From contig CALGEI010000085.1 in the NCBI GenBank assembly GCA_937881575.1, positions 1-36,564 on the forward strand: DNA of 36,564 nucleotides, read 5' to 3'. The notes below the pieces were generated by a model that was not told the origin of the DNA, ran no database searches, and was given only the letters and a program-made list of their open reading frames with translations. The position numbers and the translations under genes were made by a program. Shown one piece after another: positions 9,199 through 17,334 of the stretch. Source of the DNA: an uncultured Flavobacteriales bacterium (lineage in GTDB: Bacteria > Bacteroidota > Bacteroidia > Flavobacteriales_D > Sanyastnellaceae). Position 1 is the first letter of the stretch. Each line of letters begins with the position of its first letter.

Positions 9199-9243
9199 AA
9201 ACGGAGTCGAACTCATGGCGAGTTTGGACTCCGTTTTTTTTTA
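9199..9243 (+). terminator. Rho-independent terminator after tRNA-Ser
   Basis: A long hairpin starts right after the tRNA: AAACGGAGTC pairs with GGACTCCGTTT and the inner GAACTC with GAGTTT, followed by a run of nine or more T. Confidence 0.9.
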
Positions 9244-9281
9244 TGTGCAGAGGAGGTTACCTTGTGAAGAAATCTTGAACC

Positions 9282-9764
9282 ATGCAGGGATTGAGCTCAA
9301 AAATTGGAACATGGATCGGAATGGCCTCGGCTGTCATGATCATGATAGGCTGTTGTTTCAAGGCCTTCCATCTACAAGGAGCCGCCTTTGTCTTCGTGGC
9401 AGGCATGGCGCTTTTTTGTTTCGGCTTCATACCGGTATTGGCTGTGGGTCTTTTCAAGAATGGGCGAGGTGTTTTGGCGTTGGGTAGCGTCTTCTCCAGC
9501 GCCCTAATCCTGGGAGCGCTCTTCAAAGTGATGCATTGGCCTTATGCCAATTTTCTGATCTCATGGAGTGTAAGCCTCATCTTGTTTGGGGTCTTACCGC
9601 TCCATTTTATCAAAACATTCAGAACGCCGCCTCGTGATGCTTACGCCGAGGAAGTCAAACAGAGAGATGTTTTCTTGGGCATTCTCCTTGTGGCTTTTTT
9701 TGCTACGTGGTATTTGCTTCTCGATTTGTCAAGGACCCCAAGCCCTTACAGTTTGCCTCTGTGA
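9282..9764 (+). CDS. GldL-like four-helix membrane protein with repeated FKxxH motifs
   Basis: A 160-residue protein with four hydrophobic helices in two similar halves. The motifs CCFKAFHLQGA (near residue 24) and ALFKVMHWPYAN (near residue 79) both follow the FKxxHxxxA pattern that is found in the membrane part of GldL, the T9SS/gliding motor subunit, and in other small Bacteroidota membrane proteins. It is much shorter than GldL and has no periplasmic or cytoplasmic coiled tail; instead there is a short charged linker and one or two more hydrophobic stretches. No other gld gene is nearby, so it is not the canonical gldL. Function is unknown. Confidence 0.78.
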   Translation: MQGLSSKIGTWIGMASAVMIMIGCCFKAFHLQGAAFVFVAGMALFCFGFIPVLAVGLFKNGRGVLALGSVFSSALILGALFKVMHWPYANFLISWSVSLILFGVLPLHFIKTFRTPPRDAYAEEVKQRDVFLGILLVAFFATWYLLLDLSRTPSPYSLPL

Positions 9765-9786
9765 TGGTGCATTCAACGTGGACAAA

Positions 9787-10575
9787 TCAATTCAGTTGGA
9801 TGGTCCCGTGAAGATAGGTCACTGCTTCACCGATCAGGTGAACCCGGTCCCCTTCCAAACGGCAATGCAACGTCCCTCCCCGAGCAGAGAGTTGCTGGGC
9901 TGTCATATCTGTTTTCCCCAACCTCTCCGACCAAAAGGGAGCCAAAGAGCAATGGGCCGATCCCGTCACCGGATCTTCTAAAATGGTGGCTTGAGGCGTG
10001 AAGAATCTCGAAACGAAATCACACGATTCGCCCGGTGCAGTGACAATGACTCCGCCTGTTCCCAAGTTGATCTGGTCGAACACCGGCTGATCGATGTGCA
10101 AGTTCCGCACGGCATGCTCGTCCTGATAGACTAAAACGTAGTCGCGTGCTTTCAAGATCTTCAAAGGCTGGTGGCTCAATGCGTTTTCAATTGCTTGGGG
10201 CAACGAAACCTCAGCGGGAGGGCGATTGGGAAGATCCATTCTATAGCCGGCGCCTTCCTGAACAACAAGTAGCGGCCCACTCAATGTGTCGAAATACACT
10301 TCATTCCAATCGGGGTGCAAGTGATGCAACACGGCATGACCCGCCGCGAGGGTCGCATGACCGCAGAGATCCATTTCCAAGTCCGGCGTGAACCAGCGCA
10401 GATGAAAGCGCCCACGATCTTCAACGATGAAAGCGGTTTCGGCGACGGCATTTTCAGCCGCGATTGCCAGCATCATGTCATCAGATAACCAAGAATCAAC
10501 CGGCACAACACAGGCTGGATTGCCTCCAAACAATTGAGTGGTGAAAGCGTCAATTTGAAAAAGAGCGAATTTCAT
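9787..10575 (-). CDS. PhzF-family isomerase/epimerase-like protein
   Basis: A 262-residue member of the PhzF / diaminopimelate-epimerase fold. The start MKFALFQIDAFTTQLFGGNP is typical, the presumed general acid/base is Glu46 in ENAVAETAF, LCGHATLAAGH lies near residue 71, and DPVTGSAHC near residue 200 is the second substrate loop. Length is slightly short of the usual 260-300 range but complete. Most members outside phenazine clusters have unknown substrates, and there are no phenazine genes here, so no pathway is assigned. It is convergent with the GldL-like gene. Confidence 0.88.
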   Translation of the reverse strand: MKFALFQIDAFTTQLFGGNPACVVPVDSWLSDDMMLAIAAENAVAETAFIVEDRGRFHLRWFTPDLEMDLCGHATLAAGHAVLHHLHPDWNEVYFDTLSGPLLVVQEGAGYRMDLPNRPPAEVSLPQAIENALSHQPLKILKARDYVLVYQDEHAVRNLHIDQPVFDQINLGTGGVIVTAPGESCDFVSRFFTPQATILEDPVTGSAHCSLAPFWSERLGKTDMTAQQLSARGGTLHCRLEGDRVHLIGEAVTYLHGTIQLN

Positions 10576-10666
10576 GGGTGAAAATTACAGGTAAATTAGA
10601 TGGTCCCTCCGCGTGGAGTGTGCTTTGTTAAGGTTGTTTGGAGTAGTTTCGCTGAAATTATTGATC

Positions 10667-11428
10667 ATGAAATTTTATCATTTTATCCTTGCAGGGGCTT
10701 TTTTAGCGAGCTGCTCTTCTGGTGGGAATCATGCAGATTATGCCACCAACTTGGCGTGGGTGCAATCGGCTTTCGCTGCCCATGAAAACGAAGACATTGA
10801 GACTTGGGCTGCCCACTTTGCCGACAACTTGGAGCATGAATCACCTGTTTATGGTGGAGGAATCATTGACTTGACGGAACAAAAGGAGCAAATCAGGATA
10901 TACCATGAGACATTTGATGACATCACATTCACCGAGGGCGTCTGGTTGCCCGGCGTAGATCCTGAAACAGGACTTCCCGACGGAAGTGTCCGTTGTTATG
11001 GAAAGTGGACATCAACATTTGTTCCCTCAGGAAAGACGGCTATCTTAAATGCTTACCACTACTTCAGCTTTACGGACGGGAAGATCAGCCAATCCGGCGA
11101 TTTCTTTGATTTCGGGGGCCTCATGGATGCGGTCGCGCCGGATGTGACCACTTTCGTCGCAGCCCATGATGTCCAAGATGCGAGCGCATGGATGGCTTCA
11201 TGGATGCCTGGCGCAGCGGATTATGAAACGTTTAAAGCAATGGGTGTCTCGGCACGCTTGTTTCAATCGGCAGACCCGTCGAATTCGAACGGTACGGCAG
11301 TGCTTTTCGATGTGACGGATGTAGCCGCTTTCGGAGCGTACACAAGCAGTCCTGAGGGAGCCGCTAGTGCCGAGAAAGCAGGTGTCAAGATGAATACATT
11401 GGAATTCTACAAAGAGCAAACTCCGTAA
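10667..11428 (+). CDS. Lipoprotein with SnoaL/NTF2-like domain and a second small domain
   Basis: A 253-residue predicted lipoprotein: MKFYHFILAGAFLASCSSGG holds a lipobox (LASC), so it is probably anchored in the outer membrane or periplasmic face. Residues about 25-155 look like a SnoaL/NTF2 fold (WVQSAFAAHENEDIETWAAHF, then YGKWTST and YHYFSFTDGKISQSGDFFDFGG). Residues about 165-250 form a second alpha/beta domain (VQDASAWMASW, VSARLFQSADP, VLFDVTDVAAFGAY), reminiscent of small dimeric ferredoxin-like domains. The start at 10667 is chosen because it gives the signal peptide directly; an in-frame ATG lies at 10613. A terminator follows. Function unknown. Confidence 0.8.
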   Translation: MKFYHFILAGAFLASCSSGGNHADYATNLAWVQSAFAAHENEDIETWAAHFADNLEHESPVYGGGIIDLTEQKEQIRIYHETFDDITFTEGVWLPGVDPETGLPDGSVRCYGKWTSTFVPSGKTAILNAYHYFSFTDGKISQSGDFFDFGGLMDAVAPDVTTFVAAHDVQDASAWMASWMPGAADYETFKAMGVSARLFQSADPSNSNGTAVLFDVTDVAAFGAYTSSPEGAASAEKAGVKMNTLEFYKEQTP

Positions 11429-11450
11429 ATCGGGGTGGAATTATTGCGTG

Positions 11451-11480
11451 AAAAGGGGCTGCAGCAATGCGGCCCTTTTT
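11451..11480 (+). terminator. Rho-independent terminator
   Basis: AAAAGGGGCTGC pairs with GCGGCCCTTTTT (two G-T pairs) around a six-base loop and ends in a T-run, 22 bp after the lipoprotein stop codon. Confidence 0.85.
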
Positions 11481-11534
11481 GTTGTCATCTCAACTTCCAT
11501 TTTGAACATATGGAATGGAAATCAGAGCTTATTA

Positions 11535-11548
11535 GTTTGTAAACAAAC
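11535..11548. promoter_or_regulatory. Inverted repeat, possible operator
   Basis: GTTTGT-AA-ACAAAC is a perfect 6-bp inverted repeat in the otherwise gene-free leader of the ExbB operon, about 50 bp upstream of its proposed -33 element. Whether any regulator binds it is unknown. Confidence 0.3.
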
Positions 11549-11594
11549 CATTTAAGGTGTTGTGTTGGGTGGTTTTGAACCTTTTCTTTTTTGC

Positions 11595-11625
11595 TTGTTC
11601 AAAGCGAGTGTACTACCTACATTTG
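11595..11625 (+). promoter_or_regulatory. Probable promoter of the ExbB operon
   Basis: TACATTTG at 11618-11625 matches the Bacteroidota -7 consensus TAnnTTTG exactly. TTG at 11595-11597 is a -33 element at a 20-bp spacing. This would leave a leader of roughly 60 nt before the exbB start codon. Confidence 0.65.
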
Positions 11626-11694
11626 CAATCGACTCAAGTGCGAAGTGCATGGAGGTCGAGACCTTTGAGTAAATTTCACCAACCTGATTCACAC

Positions 11695-12561
11695 ATGAAG
11701 AAGTTGTTTGCCCTCCTCGCTATTGCAGGGCTGATTCTCGTAAATGTTCCCATGACTGCGTGGTCCCAAGAGGCCGCATCGGAACTTGCTGTAGACACAT
11801 CCGCTACTGAAGCGAACATGGACTCCACCGCTGTCGGAGAGGCCATGATGGATTCCACCGCTGTTGGAGAAGTGCCAGAAACAGAGGCTGTCGCCGAAGT
11901 CATGGAAGAGACCCGAGAGGTGTTGAGCTTTCACCAAACGGTGAAGCGCTACTTCATCGAGGGTGGAGCGACTTTTATGGCCTTCGTATTGATTTGTTTG
12001 ATTCTTGGTTTGGCTTTGAGCATCGAGCGGATCATTTACTTGAACATGGCCACGACCAATTCAGGAAAACTGGTTGAGCAAATTGAAGAAGCGCTGGGCA
12101 AAGGCGGTGTTGATGGAGCGAAAGAGGTGTGCCGCAATACGCGTGGACCTGTGGCGACCATCTTTTATCAAGGATTGGATCGATCTGCCGGTAGCTACGA
12201 GGAAGTGGCCAAAGCCATTGAAGACTATGGTAGCGTAGAAATGTCCAAGCTAGAGCGCGGTTTGAGCTGGATTAGCCTGTTCATTGCTTTGGCTCCGATG
12301 TTGGGCTTTATGGGAACAGTCATTGGGATGATTTCTGCCTTCGATAAGATTGCTGAGGCCAACACAATCAATGCGTCCATTGTTGCCGGCGGTATTAAAG
12401 TAGCCTTGATTACGACCGTATCCGGTCTGATTGTTGCCATCATTTTGCAGATCTTTTACAATTACATCTTGTCGAAGATTGATAGCATCGTTCTGGACAT
12501 GGAGGAGTCCTCTATGGACTTAGTAGACTTGCTCTACAAGCGTAAACTTCAAGGCAAATAA
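11695..12561 (+). CDS. exbB: ExbB/TolQ/MotA-family proton channel protein
   Basis: A 288-residue inner-membrane protein of the ExbB/TolQ family, which forms the proton-conducting pentamer that powers TonB-type transport or related systems. It starts with a signal-peptide-like segment (MKKLFALLAIAGLILVN ... WSQ), then a low-complexity acidic linker with a short duplicated MDSTAVGE motif, then the channel domain: a first helix near residues 95-117, a cytoplasmic loop, and two helices in the second half with the family-type sequence FIALAPMLGFMGTVIGMI and IKVALITTVSGLIVAI. The start at 11695 is set by the signal segment. It is first in a four-gene operon with a 4-TM protein and two ExbD proteins. 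Confidence 0.92.
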   Translation: MKKLFALLAIAGLILVNVPMTAWSQEAASELAVDTSATEANMDSTAVGEAMMDSTAVGEVPETEAVAEVMEETREVLSFHQTVKRYFIEGGATFMAFVLICLILGLALSIERIIYLNMATTNSGKLVEQIEEALGKGGVDGAKEVCRNTRGPVATIFYQGLDRSAGSYEEVAKAIEDYGSVEMSKLERGLSWISLFIALAPMLGFMGTVIGMISAFDKIAEANTINASIVAGGIKVALITTVSGLIVAIILQIFYNYILSKIDSIVLDMEESSMDLVDLLYKRKLQGK

Positions 12562-12572
12562 TCTGAGCAATC

Positions 12573-13040
12573 ATGGGAGATAAAGGACTACGTTTAGGCT
12601 TGTCCGGCATCCGGATTGCTGTTATTGTAGCGGGCATTTTGCTGAGCTACATGATCACATCCCGAAGCGGATCGGACGAGACCTTCGTTGAAGGCCAAGA
12701 GCGCTATGGCGCCTTGTTGGATGGATTGTTCTACATCATCTACTTTGTTGGCATCGCCTGCGCTGCGGCGGCCATCATCTTTGGATTGATCTTTTTTGTA
12801 GCAAACATCAAAGCCAAACTGGGGACGTTGCTGGGCGTTGTGGGATTTTTGATCGTGGGATTGGTCAGCTTTTATGTGCTGGCAGATGACACGGTCATGA
12901 AGGCTTACGAGGCAAGTGGAATCAAGGTGACCGCTGGTGAAAGCATGTTTGCTGGAGGAGGGTTGTATTTCGTGTACCTCTTAGGAGGGCTTTCCATTCT
13001 GACCATCGTTGCTGCAGAAGTGCGCAGCGCGTTGAAATAA
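12573..13040 (+). CDS. Four-helix membrane protein of the ExbB-ExbD operon
   Basis: A 155-residue integral membrane protein with hydrophobic stretches near residues 10-28, 48-72, 82-102 and 128-150. It lies 11 bp after exbB and 6 bp before the first exbD, so co-transcription is near certain. Proteins of this kind between exbB and exbD are seen in Bacteroidota operons. I see no catalytic motif. A role as an accessory subunit of the ExbB-ExbD motor is inference from position only. Confidence 0.85.
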   Translation: MGDKGLRLGLSGIRIAVIVAGILLSYMITSRSGSDETFVEGQERYGALLDGLFYIIYFVGIACAAAAIIFGLIFFVANIKAKLGTLLGVVGFLIVGLVSFYVLADDTVMKAYEASGIKVTAGESMFAGGGLYFVYLLGGLSILTIVAAEVRSALK

Positions 13041-13046
13041 CTGACA

Positions 13047-13871
13047 ATGGCTCGTCGAGAATTAGCAGAAATAAACGCAGGCTCGATGGCGGACATCGCG
13101 TTCCTGCTTCTCATCTTTTGGTTGGTCACGACCACCATTGATTCGGATGAAGGGATCAAGCGACAGCTGCCGCCTCCGGTTCCGCCAGACATTGACGTGC
13201 CGCAAGCGAAGGAGCAGAACGTATTCAATGTCAAGGTCAATTTCTTGGATCTGTTGCTGGTGGAGGGCGAGCCTTTGGACATTGAAGATTTAAAGGAAAA
13301 GGCCAAAGACTTCTTAATCGCAACAGGCGATGGTGTCATGTCACATCCTTTGGGACGAGAAGTGATTGGTCGCAATCGTGAGGTGGTTCTGATAACAGGA
13401 TCCAACGGCAAAACCAATGCTGCATTTCCTGAGCGTGTCTGGGTGCGAAGAGCAGATGTGCGTCAACGCATCGCGGAGTATGAGATGTTTGTCTCAACTG
13501 CAACGGATGAGAATCGTCGAAAGAACTACACCAAAGTGCTTGAGAATTGGCGTGAAAAACTGGCCACAATTGAACTGCTGGGAGGAGATTATAAGGAATT
13601 GCCGTCGTCTGCTCTGATTTCAATGCAAAACGATAACAACACCACTTACAATACATACTTGCAGGTTCAAAATGAACTTCAGTCTGCGGTGAATGAATTG
13701 CGCGATGAGTTAGCTGTTGCGAAGTTCGGTCGGACATACAGAGAACTTGAAGACTTGTATGACCGGAATGCAGATGACAAGGAATTGCTAAGTAAAATCG
13801 TGGCAGTGCGTTCGGTGTATCCTCAGAGGATTTCGGAGGCTGAACCGCGCGAAGGATCAACTTACTACTGA
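13047..13871 (+). CDS. exbD: ExbD/TolR-family protein, long form
   Basis: A 274-residue ExbD-type protein with one N-terminal transmembrane helix (SMADIAFLLLIFWLVTTTI) carrying the essential proton-relay Asp at residue 16, then the periplasmic part opening with KRQLPPPVP. It is almost twice the usual ExbD length: residues about 150-270 add a region with predicted long helices (TYLQVQNELQSAVNELRDELAV) after the normal ExbD fold. The neighbouring second ExbD has normal length, so the motor may use a heteromeric ExbD pair. It ends 1 bp before the next exbD. Confidence 0.92.
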   Translation: MARRELAEINAGSMADIAFLLLIFWLVTTTIDSDEGIKRQLPPPVPPDIDVPQAKEQNVFNVKVNFLDLLLVEGEPLDIEDLKEKAKDFLIATGDGVMSHPLGREVIGRNREVVLITGSNGKTNAAFPERVWVRRADVRQRIAEYEMFVSTATDENRRKNYTKVLENWREKLATIELLGGDYKELPSSALISMQNDNNTTYNTYLQVQNELQSAVNELRDELAVAKFGRTYRELEDLYDRNADDKELLSKIVAVRSVYPQRISEAEPREGSTYY

Positions 13872-13872
13872 T

Positions 13873-14349
13873 ATGAGCAAGTTTCGGAAAGGATCGAAAA
13901 GGGGCATGGCCACCATCTCGACGGCGTCACTTCCTGACATCGTTTTCATGCTGTTGTTCTTTTTCATGGTCGCAACAGTCTTGAGGACCGAGGATGAGAA
14001 GGTTCGTTTGGTACGACCTGAGGCTTCTGAGCTTTATAAAATCGAGAAGAAGCACTTGATTCGGTATGTGAATATCGGAGTGCCCATGGATAAGCGATAC
14101 GGTACAGAGCCGATCATGCAACTCAATGATGCTTTTTCATCGCCTGAGATGATCCAAGATTGGGTGTTAACGGAACGCTTGACCCTTGCCGAATCGGAGC
14201 AGAGTAAAATGTGGGTTTCTTTGAAGGTCGATCAAGACACGAAGATGGGCATTGTTACAGATGTGAAACAAGAATTGAGAAAGGCCTCGGCTTTGAAAGT
14301 ATTGTATTCTGCATCAAGCCGTGACCGAACAGGCACAGAAAGCGAATAG
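13873..14349 (+). CDS. exbD: ExbD/TolR-family protein, short form
   Basis: A 158-residue ExbD with a basic cytoplasmic N-terminus (KFRKGSKRG), a single helix SLPDIVFMLLFFFMVATVL with the conserved Asp22, and a periplasmic domain. The start codon lies 1 bp after the stop of the long ExbD, and a terminator lies 20 bp after its stop, so it closes the operon. The usual periplasmic ExbD pattern near the end (DTKMGIVTDVKQELRKA) is present. Confidence 0.92.
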   Translation: MSKFRKGSKRGMATISTASLPDIVFMLLFFFMVATVLRTEDEKVRLVRPEASELYKIEKKHLIRYVNIGVPMDKRYGTEPIMQLNDAFSSPEMIQDWVLTERLTLAESEQSKMWVSLKVDQDTKMGIVTDVKQELRKASALKVLYSASSRDRTGTESE

Positions 14350-14370
14350 GGTATTCCACACCCCGATAAA

Positions 14371-14404
14371 GAACCTCAACTGATTATTGGTTGAGGTTTT
14401 TTTA
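14371..14404 (+). terminator. Rho-independent terminator of the ExbB operon
   Basis: AACCTCAAC pairs with GTTGAGGTT around a nine-base loop, followed by a T-run. Confidence 0.88.
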
Positions 14405-14448
14405 TGCTCTGTTGGGTGAGAAAATTGGAATGCGTGGGATCGTGCGAA

Positions 14449-15411
14449 TCAATCCTGAGATGCGGACGAAGCATGCCACGCCAAAATTTTATCCGCTAGG
14501 ACTTCACTGAGTTTGAAATAACTCTCGACACTCCAACCAGCAACATGGGGACTGAGCACGACCTGTTGATGCGCGAGTAAACGATCCAACTTGGCAGACC
14601 GATTTGACAATCCTTCGAGGCTATTCCGCTCAAATTCGAGCACGTCCAATGCTGCTCCACGCACGTGTTTTGAATCCAAGGCATCCAACAACTCAGATGT
14701 ATTGACAAGGCCTCCTCGAGCGGTGTTGATCAGTGTGATGGGGCGTTTGAAACGTTCAAGCCAAGTGCGCTGAACAAGTTGGTTGGTTTCTTCGGTAAAG
14801 GGAAGGTGAAGACTCACGACATCGGCTTGGTCCCACACCTGCTCCATCGTCCATTCAAGGACATTTTCATCGCCGCAGAAGCCGCGGACGTATTTATCGT
14901 AAGCCACCACGTTGCAATTCAATCCGAGGAGCTTACGTGCAAAGCTTCGTCCCATGTGTCCAAAGCCAATGATGGCGACCGTCTTGCCGCTCACCTCCAT
15001 ACCGCGATGGCTTTCTCGCTCCCAAAGGTGGTCCCGAACACTTTGGTCCGCTAGGCGCAACTTGTGAAATAACATGAGCAATTGGCCCAACGCGTGCTCT
15101 CCGACAGCGTCTGCGTTGCCCTCAGGTGAATTGAACACGCGAATCCCACGGTTTTTCGCGCCAATGAGATCGATGTTTTCGAGGCCAGCTCCACTGCGGG
15201 CAATAAATTTGAGTGCGGGCATGGAAACCATCAGGTCCTCGTCCAACTGGATCCGTGCTCGAACGACCACCCCAGAATACGAACTCAAAGCGCCTTCAAG
15301 GATTTTTTCTCTGGTGAGGTGTTCCCATTGGTCGCAGCGCCATTCGGCTTGTTCCAACCGTTCTTGAAGTACAGGGTGAACAGCATCCAAAAAGGCCACG
15401 CGTTCTTTCAT
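14449..15411 (-). CDS. D-2-hydroxyacid dehydrogenase (phosphoglycerate-dehydrogenase-like)
   Basis: A 320-residue NAD-dependent D-isomer 2-hydroxyacid dehydrogenase. The N-terminal substrate domain carries the loop ARSGAGLENID; the Rossmann domain has GFGHMGRSFARKL near residue 148; the catalytic Arg lies in INTARGG, the Glu in AALDVLEFE and the His in LSPHVAGWS. It lacks the C-terminal ACT domain of classic SerA, and serB/serC are not next to it, so a role in serine synthesis is possible but not shown. It follows mgtE (stop-to-start distance 7 bp on the minus strand). Confidence 0.88.
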   Translation of the reverse strand: MKERVAFLDAVHPVLQERLEQAEWRCDQWEHLTREKILEGALSSYSGVVVRARIQLDEDLMVSMPALKFIARSGAGLENIDLIGAKNRGIRVFNSPEGNADAVGEHALGQLLMLFHKLRLADQSVRDHLWERESHRGMEVSGKTVAIIGFGHMGRSFARKLLGLNCNVVAYDKYVRGFCGDENVLEWTMEQVWDQADVVSLHLPFTEETNQLVQRTWLERFKRPITLINTARGGLVNTSELLDALDSKHVRGAALDVLEFERNSLEGLSNRSAKLDRLLAHQQVVLSPHVAGWSVESYFKLSEVLADKILAWHASSASQD

Positions 15412-15418
15412 GGTGCGA

Positions 15419-16777
15419 TTAGATCATGCCAACAATGAACGTGCCAACGGCAAAATAAATCATCAGTCCGATGATGTCATTGACCGTCGTGATAAAGGGG
15501 CCTGTGGCCAATGCCGGATCAATTTTGTAACGGTTGAGCATCAGCGGTATAAACGTTCCGAAAAGGGCGGCGAAAATGATGACGCAGATCAGAGAAATGC
15601 TCACCGTGAAGCTCAATGATGTTCCAAAACCCAACAGAAGACTCGCACCCAAAATCAAAAGTCCGCATATCAGACCGTTGATGATGCCTACGCCCAATTC
15701 TTTTGACAAGCGGGTAAACATGTTTTGTGTCCCCAGATTACTGGAAGCCAAACCTTGCACCACGATGGCGGCGGATTGCACGCCTACATTGCCTCCCATC
15801 GCAGCGATGAGCGGAATGAACAGGGCCATTTCTGCATTTTTCTGAATATCGAAAGCCCCAATCACATAAGCGCCACCGATCCCACCGACCAATCCAATGA
15901 GAAGCCATGGGAGACGGGCTCGAGTCAAGGTCCAAACACTATCGCGCGACTCAACGTCTTCCGAGATGCCACTGGCCAATTGATAATCCCTTTCGGCATC
16001 CTCAATCATGGCGTCGACGGCGTCATCAATGGTGATGCGACCGAGGAGCTCATGCTTCTGGTTGACAACGGGCAGTGCCACGAGATCGTAGCGTTCCATG
16101 AGTTTTGTCGCTTTATCCGAAGATTCATGCACTTGGATGGTGATGATGTCTTCAGTCTCTTGGATCTCCTGGATTTTGGTTCGCGTACTTTCTGCGCTCA
16201 GAAGGAGGTGTTTGAGGCTGAGGCGACCGGTCAACTTGCCTTCCGGATCAACGACATACACCGTGTAGACTTGTTCCAACTCTTCGGCTTGTCGGCGGAT
16301 TTCTCGAATAGCGCGATTGACAGTCCATTCCGCTTGCACTTTGACCAACTCTTTGGCCATCATGGCACCCGCGGTCCCCTCTTCATAATTCAATAAATCT
16401 CGAATGTCTGAAGCCTGCTTGTTGTCCTCCAGCATTTGGATGACCTCTTCCGCCTTGGACTCAGGCAATTCAGACATCACATCGGCGGCGTCGTCCGAGT
16501 CGAGATTTTCCAGGACCTCTTCCGCAATTTCGGTGGCTGTCATCCCACTGAGGAGCTCAGCGCGCTGCTCTTCGTCCAAGGCAATCAGGACATCGGCTTT
16601 CAGTTCATTTTCCAGTAGCCGGTAGAGATAGTTGGCATCTTCTATCCGCAGATTCTCGAATATTTCAGCGATATCTGCCGCACGGAATCCCCCCAATTGT
16701 GCCAGCAAGTCACGGTCGAGTCCCGCTCCAATTTGCTCATGCAGTATTTGAAAAAAATGTTTATCCAGATGCGGCAT
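15419..16777 (-). CDS. mgtE: MgtE magnesium transporter
   Basis: A 452-residue magnesium channel/transporter. Order of parts: N-terminal MgtE superhelical domain (residues about 20-125, with LLSGMTATEIAEEVLENL), a pair of CBS domains (about 130-250) that sense Mg2+, a connecting helix, and five membrane helices from residue about 275, including FIPLIAAMGGNVGVQSAAI, the family signature. The start at 16777 (MPHLDKHFFQ) is preferred over an in-frame ATG at 16807 that would add ten unrelated residues. It lies downstream of tadA and upstream of the 2-hydroxyacid dehydrogenase on the same strand. Confidence 0.95.
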   Translation of the reverse strand: MPHLDKHFFQILHEQIGAGLDRDLLAQLGGFRAADIAEIFENLRIEDANYLYRLLENELKADVLIALDEEQRAELLSGMTATEIAEEVLENLDSDDAADVMSELPESKAEEVIQMLEDNKQASDIRDLLNYEEGTAGAMMAKELVKVQAEWTVNRAIREIRRQAEELEQVYTVYVVDPEGKLTGRLSLKHLLLSAESTRTKIQEIQETEDIITIQVHESSDKATKLMERYDLVALPVVNQKHELLGRITIDDAVDAMIEDAERDYQLASGISEDVESRDSVWTLTRARLPWLLIGLVGGIGGAYVIGAFDIQKNAEMALFIPLIAAMGGNVGVQSAAIVVQGLASSNLGTQNMFTRLSKELGVGIINGLICGLLILGASLLLGFGTSLSFTVSISLICVIIFAALFGTFIPLMLNRYKIDPALATGPFITTVNDIIGLMIYFAVGTFIVGMI

Positions 16778-16859
16778 GACCAGTGGGATTGCGCAGCAAT
16801 GCTGCACAAAGGTACGGGTAAGATTCTGTCTGATTGGATGCCGTCACAAACGACCCAAT

Positions 16860-17321
16860 TCAGTTTTTTCTTTTGGATGCGAAAAAGGACTGGATGAGGC
16901 GTCGGCATTCGTCTTGTAAAATTCCGCCGTCTACCGCGGTTTTGGGATGCACGAGGCGTTGTTCAGAATGAGCTTTCCAGCGGTTGAACCCCCTTTTTTC
17001 ATCGGATGCTCCATAGACGATGCGCCCAACCCGCGTCCAAAAAGCGGCTCCAGCGCACATGGGGCAGGGCTCCAAAGTCACATAGAGCGTGCACTGGTCC
17101 AAGTGTTTTCCTCCTAAATACTCTGAGGCTGCCGTGAATGCCTGCATTTCGGCATGTGCCGTGAAATCATGCAGTCGTTCGCATAGATTGTGTCCACGAG
17201 CAATGACTTGATTGCGGGCAACAATGACAGCGCCAACGGGTACTTCATTCTCTTCAAAAGCCTGCTGCGCCTCGGCTAGCGCCAGACGCATGAAATGTTC
17301 GTCGTTCAAAGGTTGTTCCAT
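16860..17321 (-). CDS. tadA: tRNA-specific adenosine deaminase TadA
   Basis: A 153-residue zinc deaminase that converts A34 to inosine in tRNA-Arg(ACG). The zinc/catalytic motifs are HAE at residues 56-58 and PCPMC with Cys86 and Cys89. VPVGAVIV and the C-terminal region with FF are as in TadA; length is normal. It lies 13 bp after the MurG-like glycosyltransferase on the same strand. Confidence 0.92.
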   Translation of the reverse strand: MEQPLNDEHFMRLALAEAQQAFEENEVPVGAVIVARNQVIARGHNLCERLHDFTAHAEMQAFTAASEYLGGKHLDQCTLYVTLEPCPMCAGAAFWTRVGRIVYGASDEKRGFNRWKAHSEQRLVHPKTAVDGGILQDECRRLIQSFFASKRKN

Positions 17322-17334
17322 GGTGAGGTCGTGG

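Noticed and set aside
9250-9256. GAGGAGG as ribosome binding site of the GldL-like gene
   Set aside because: It lies about 25 bases before the ATG, too far for a Shine-Dalgarno site, and other genes here lack such sites.
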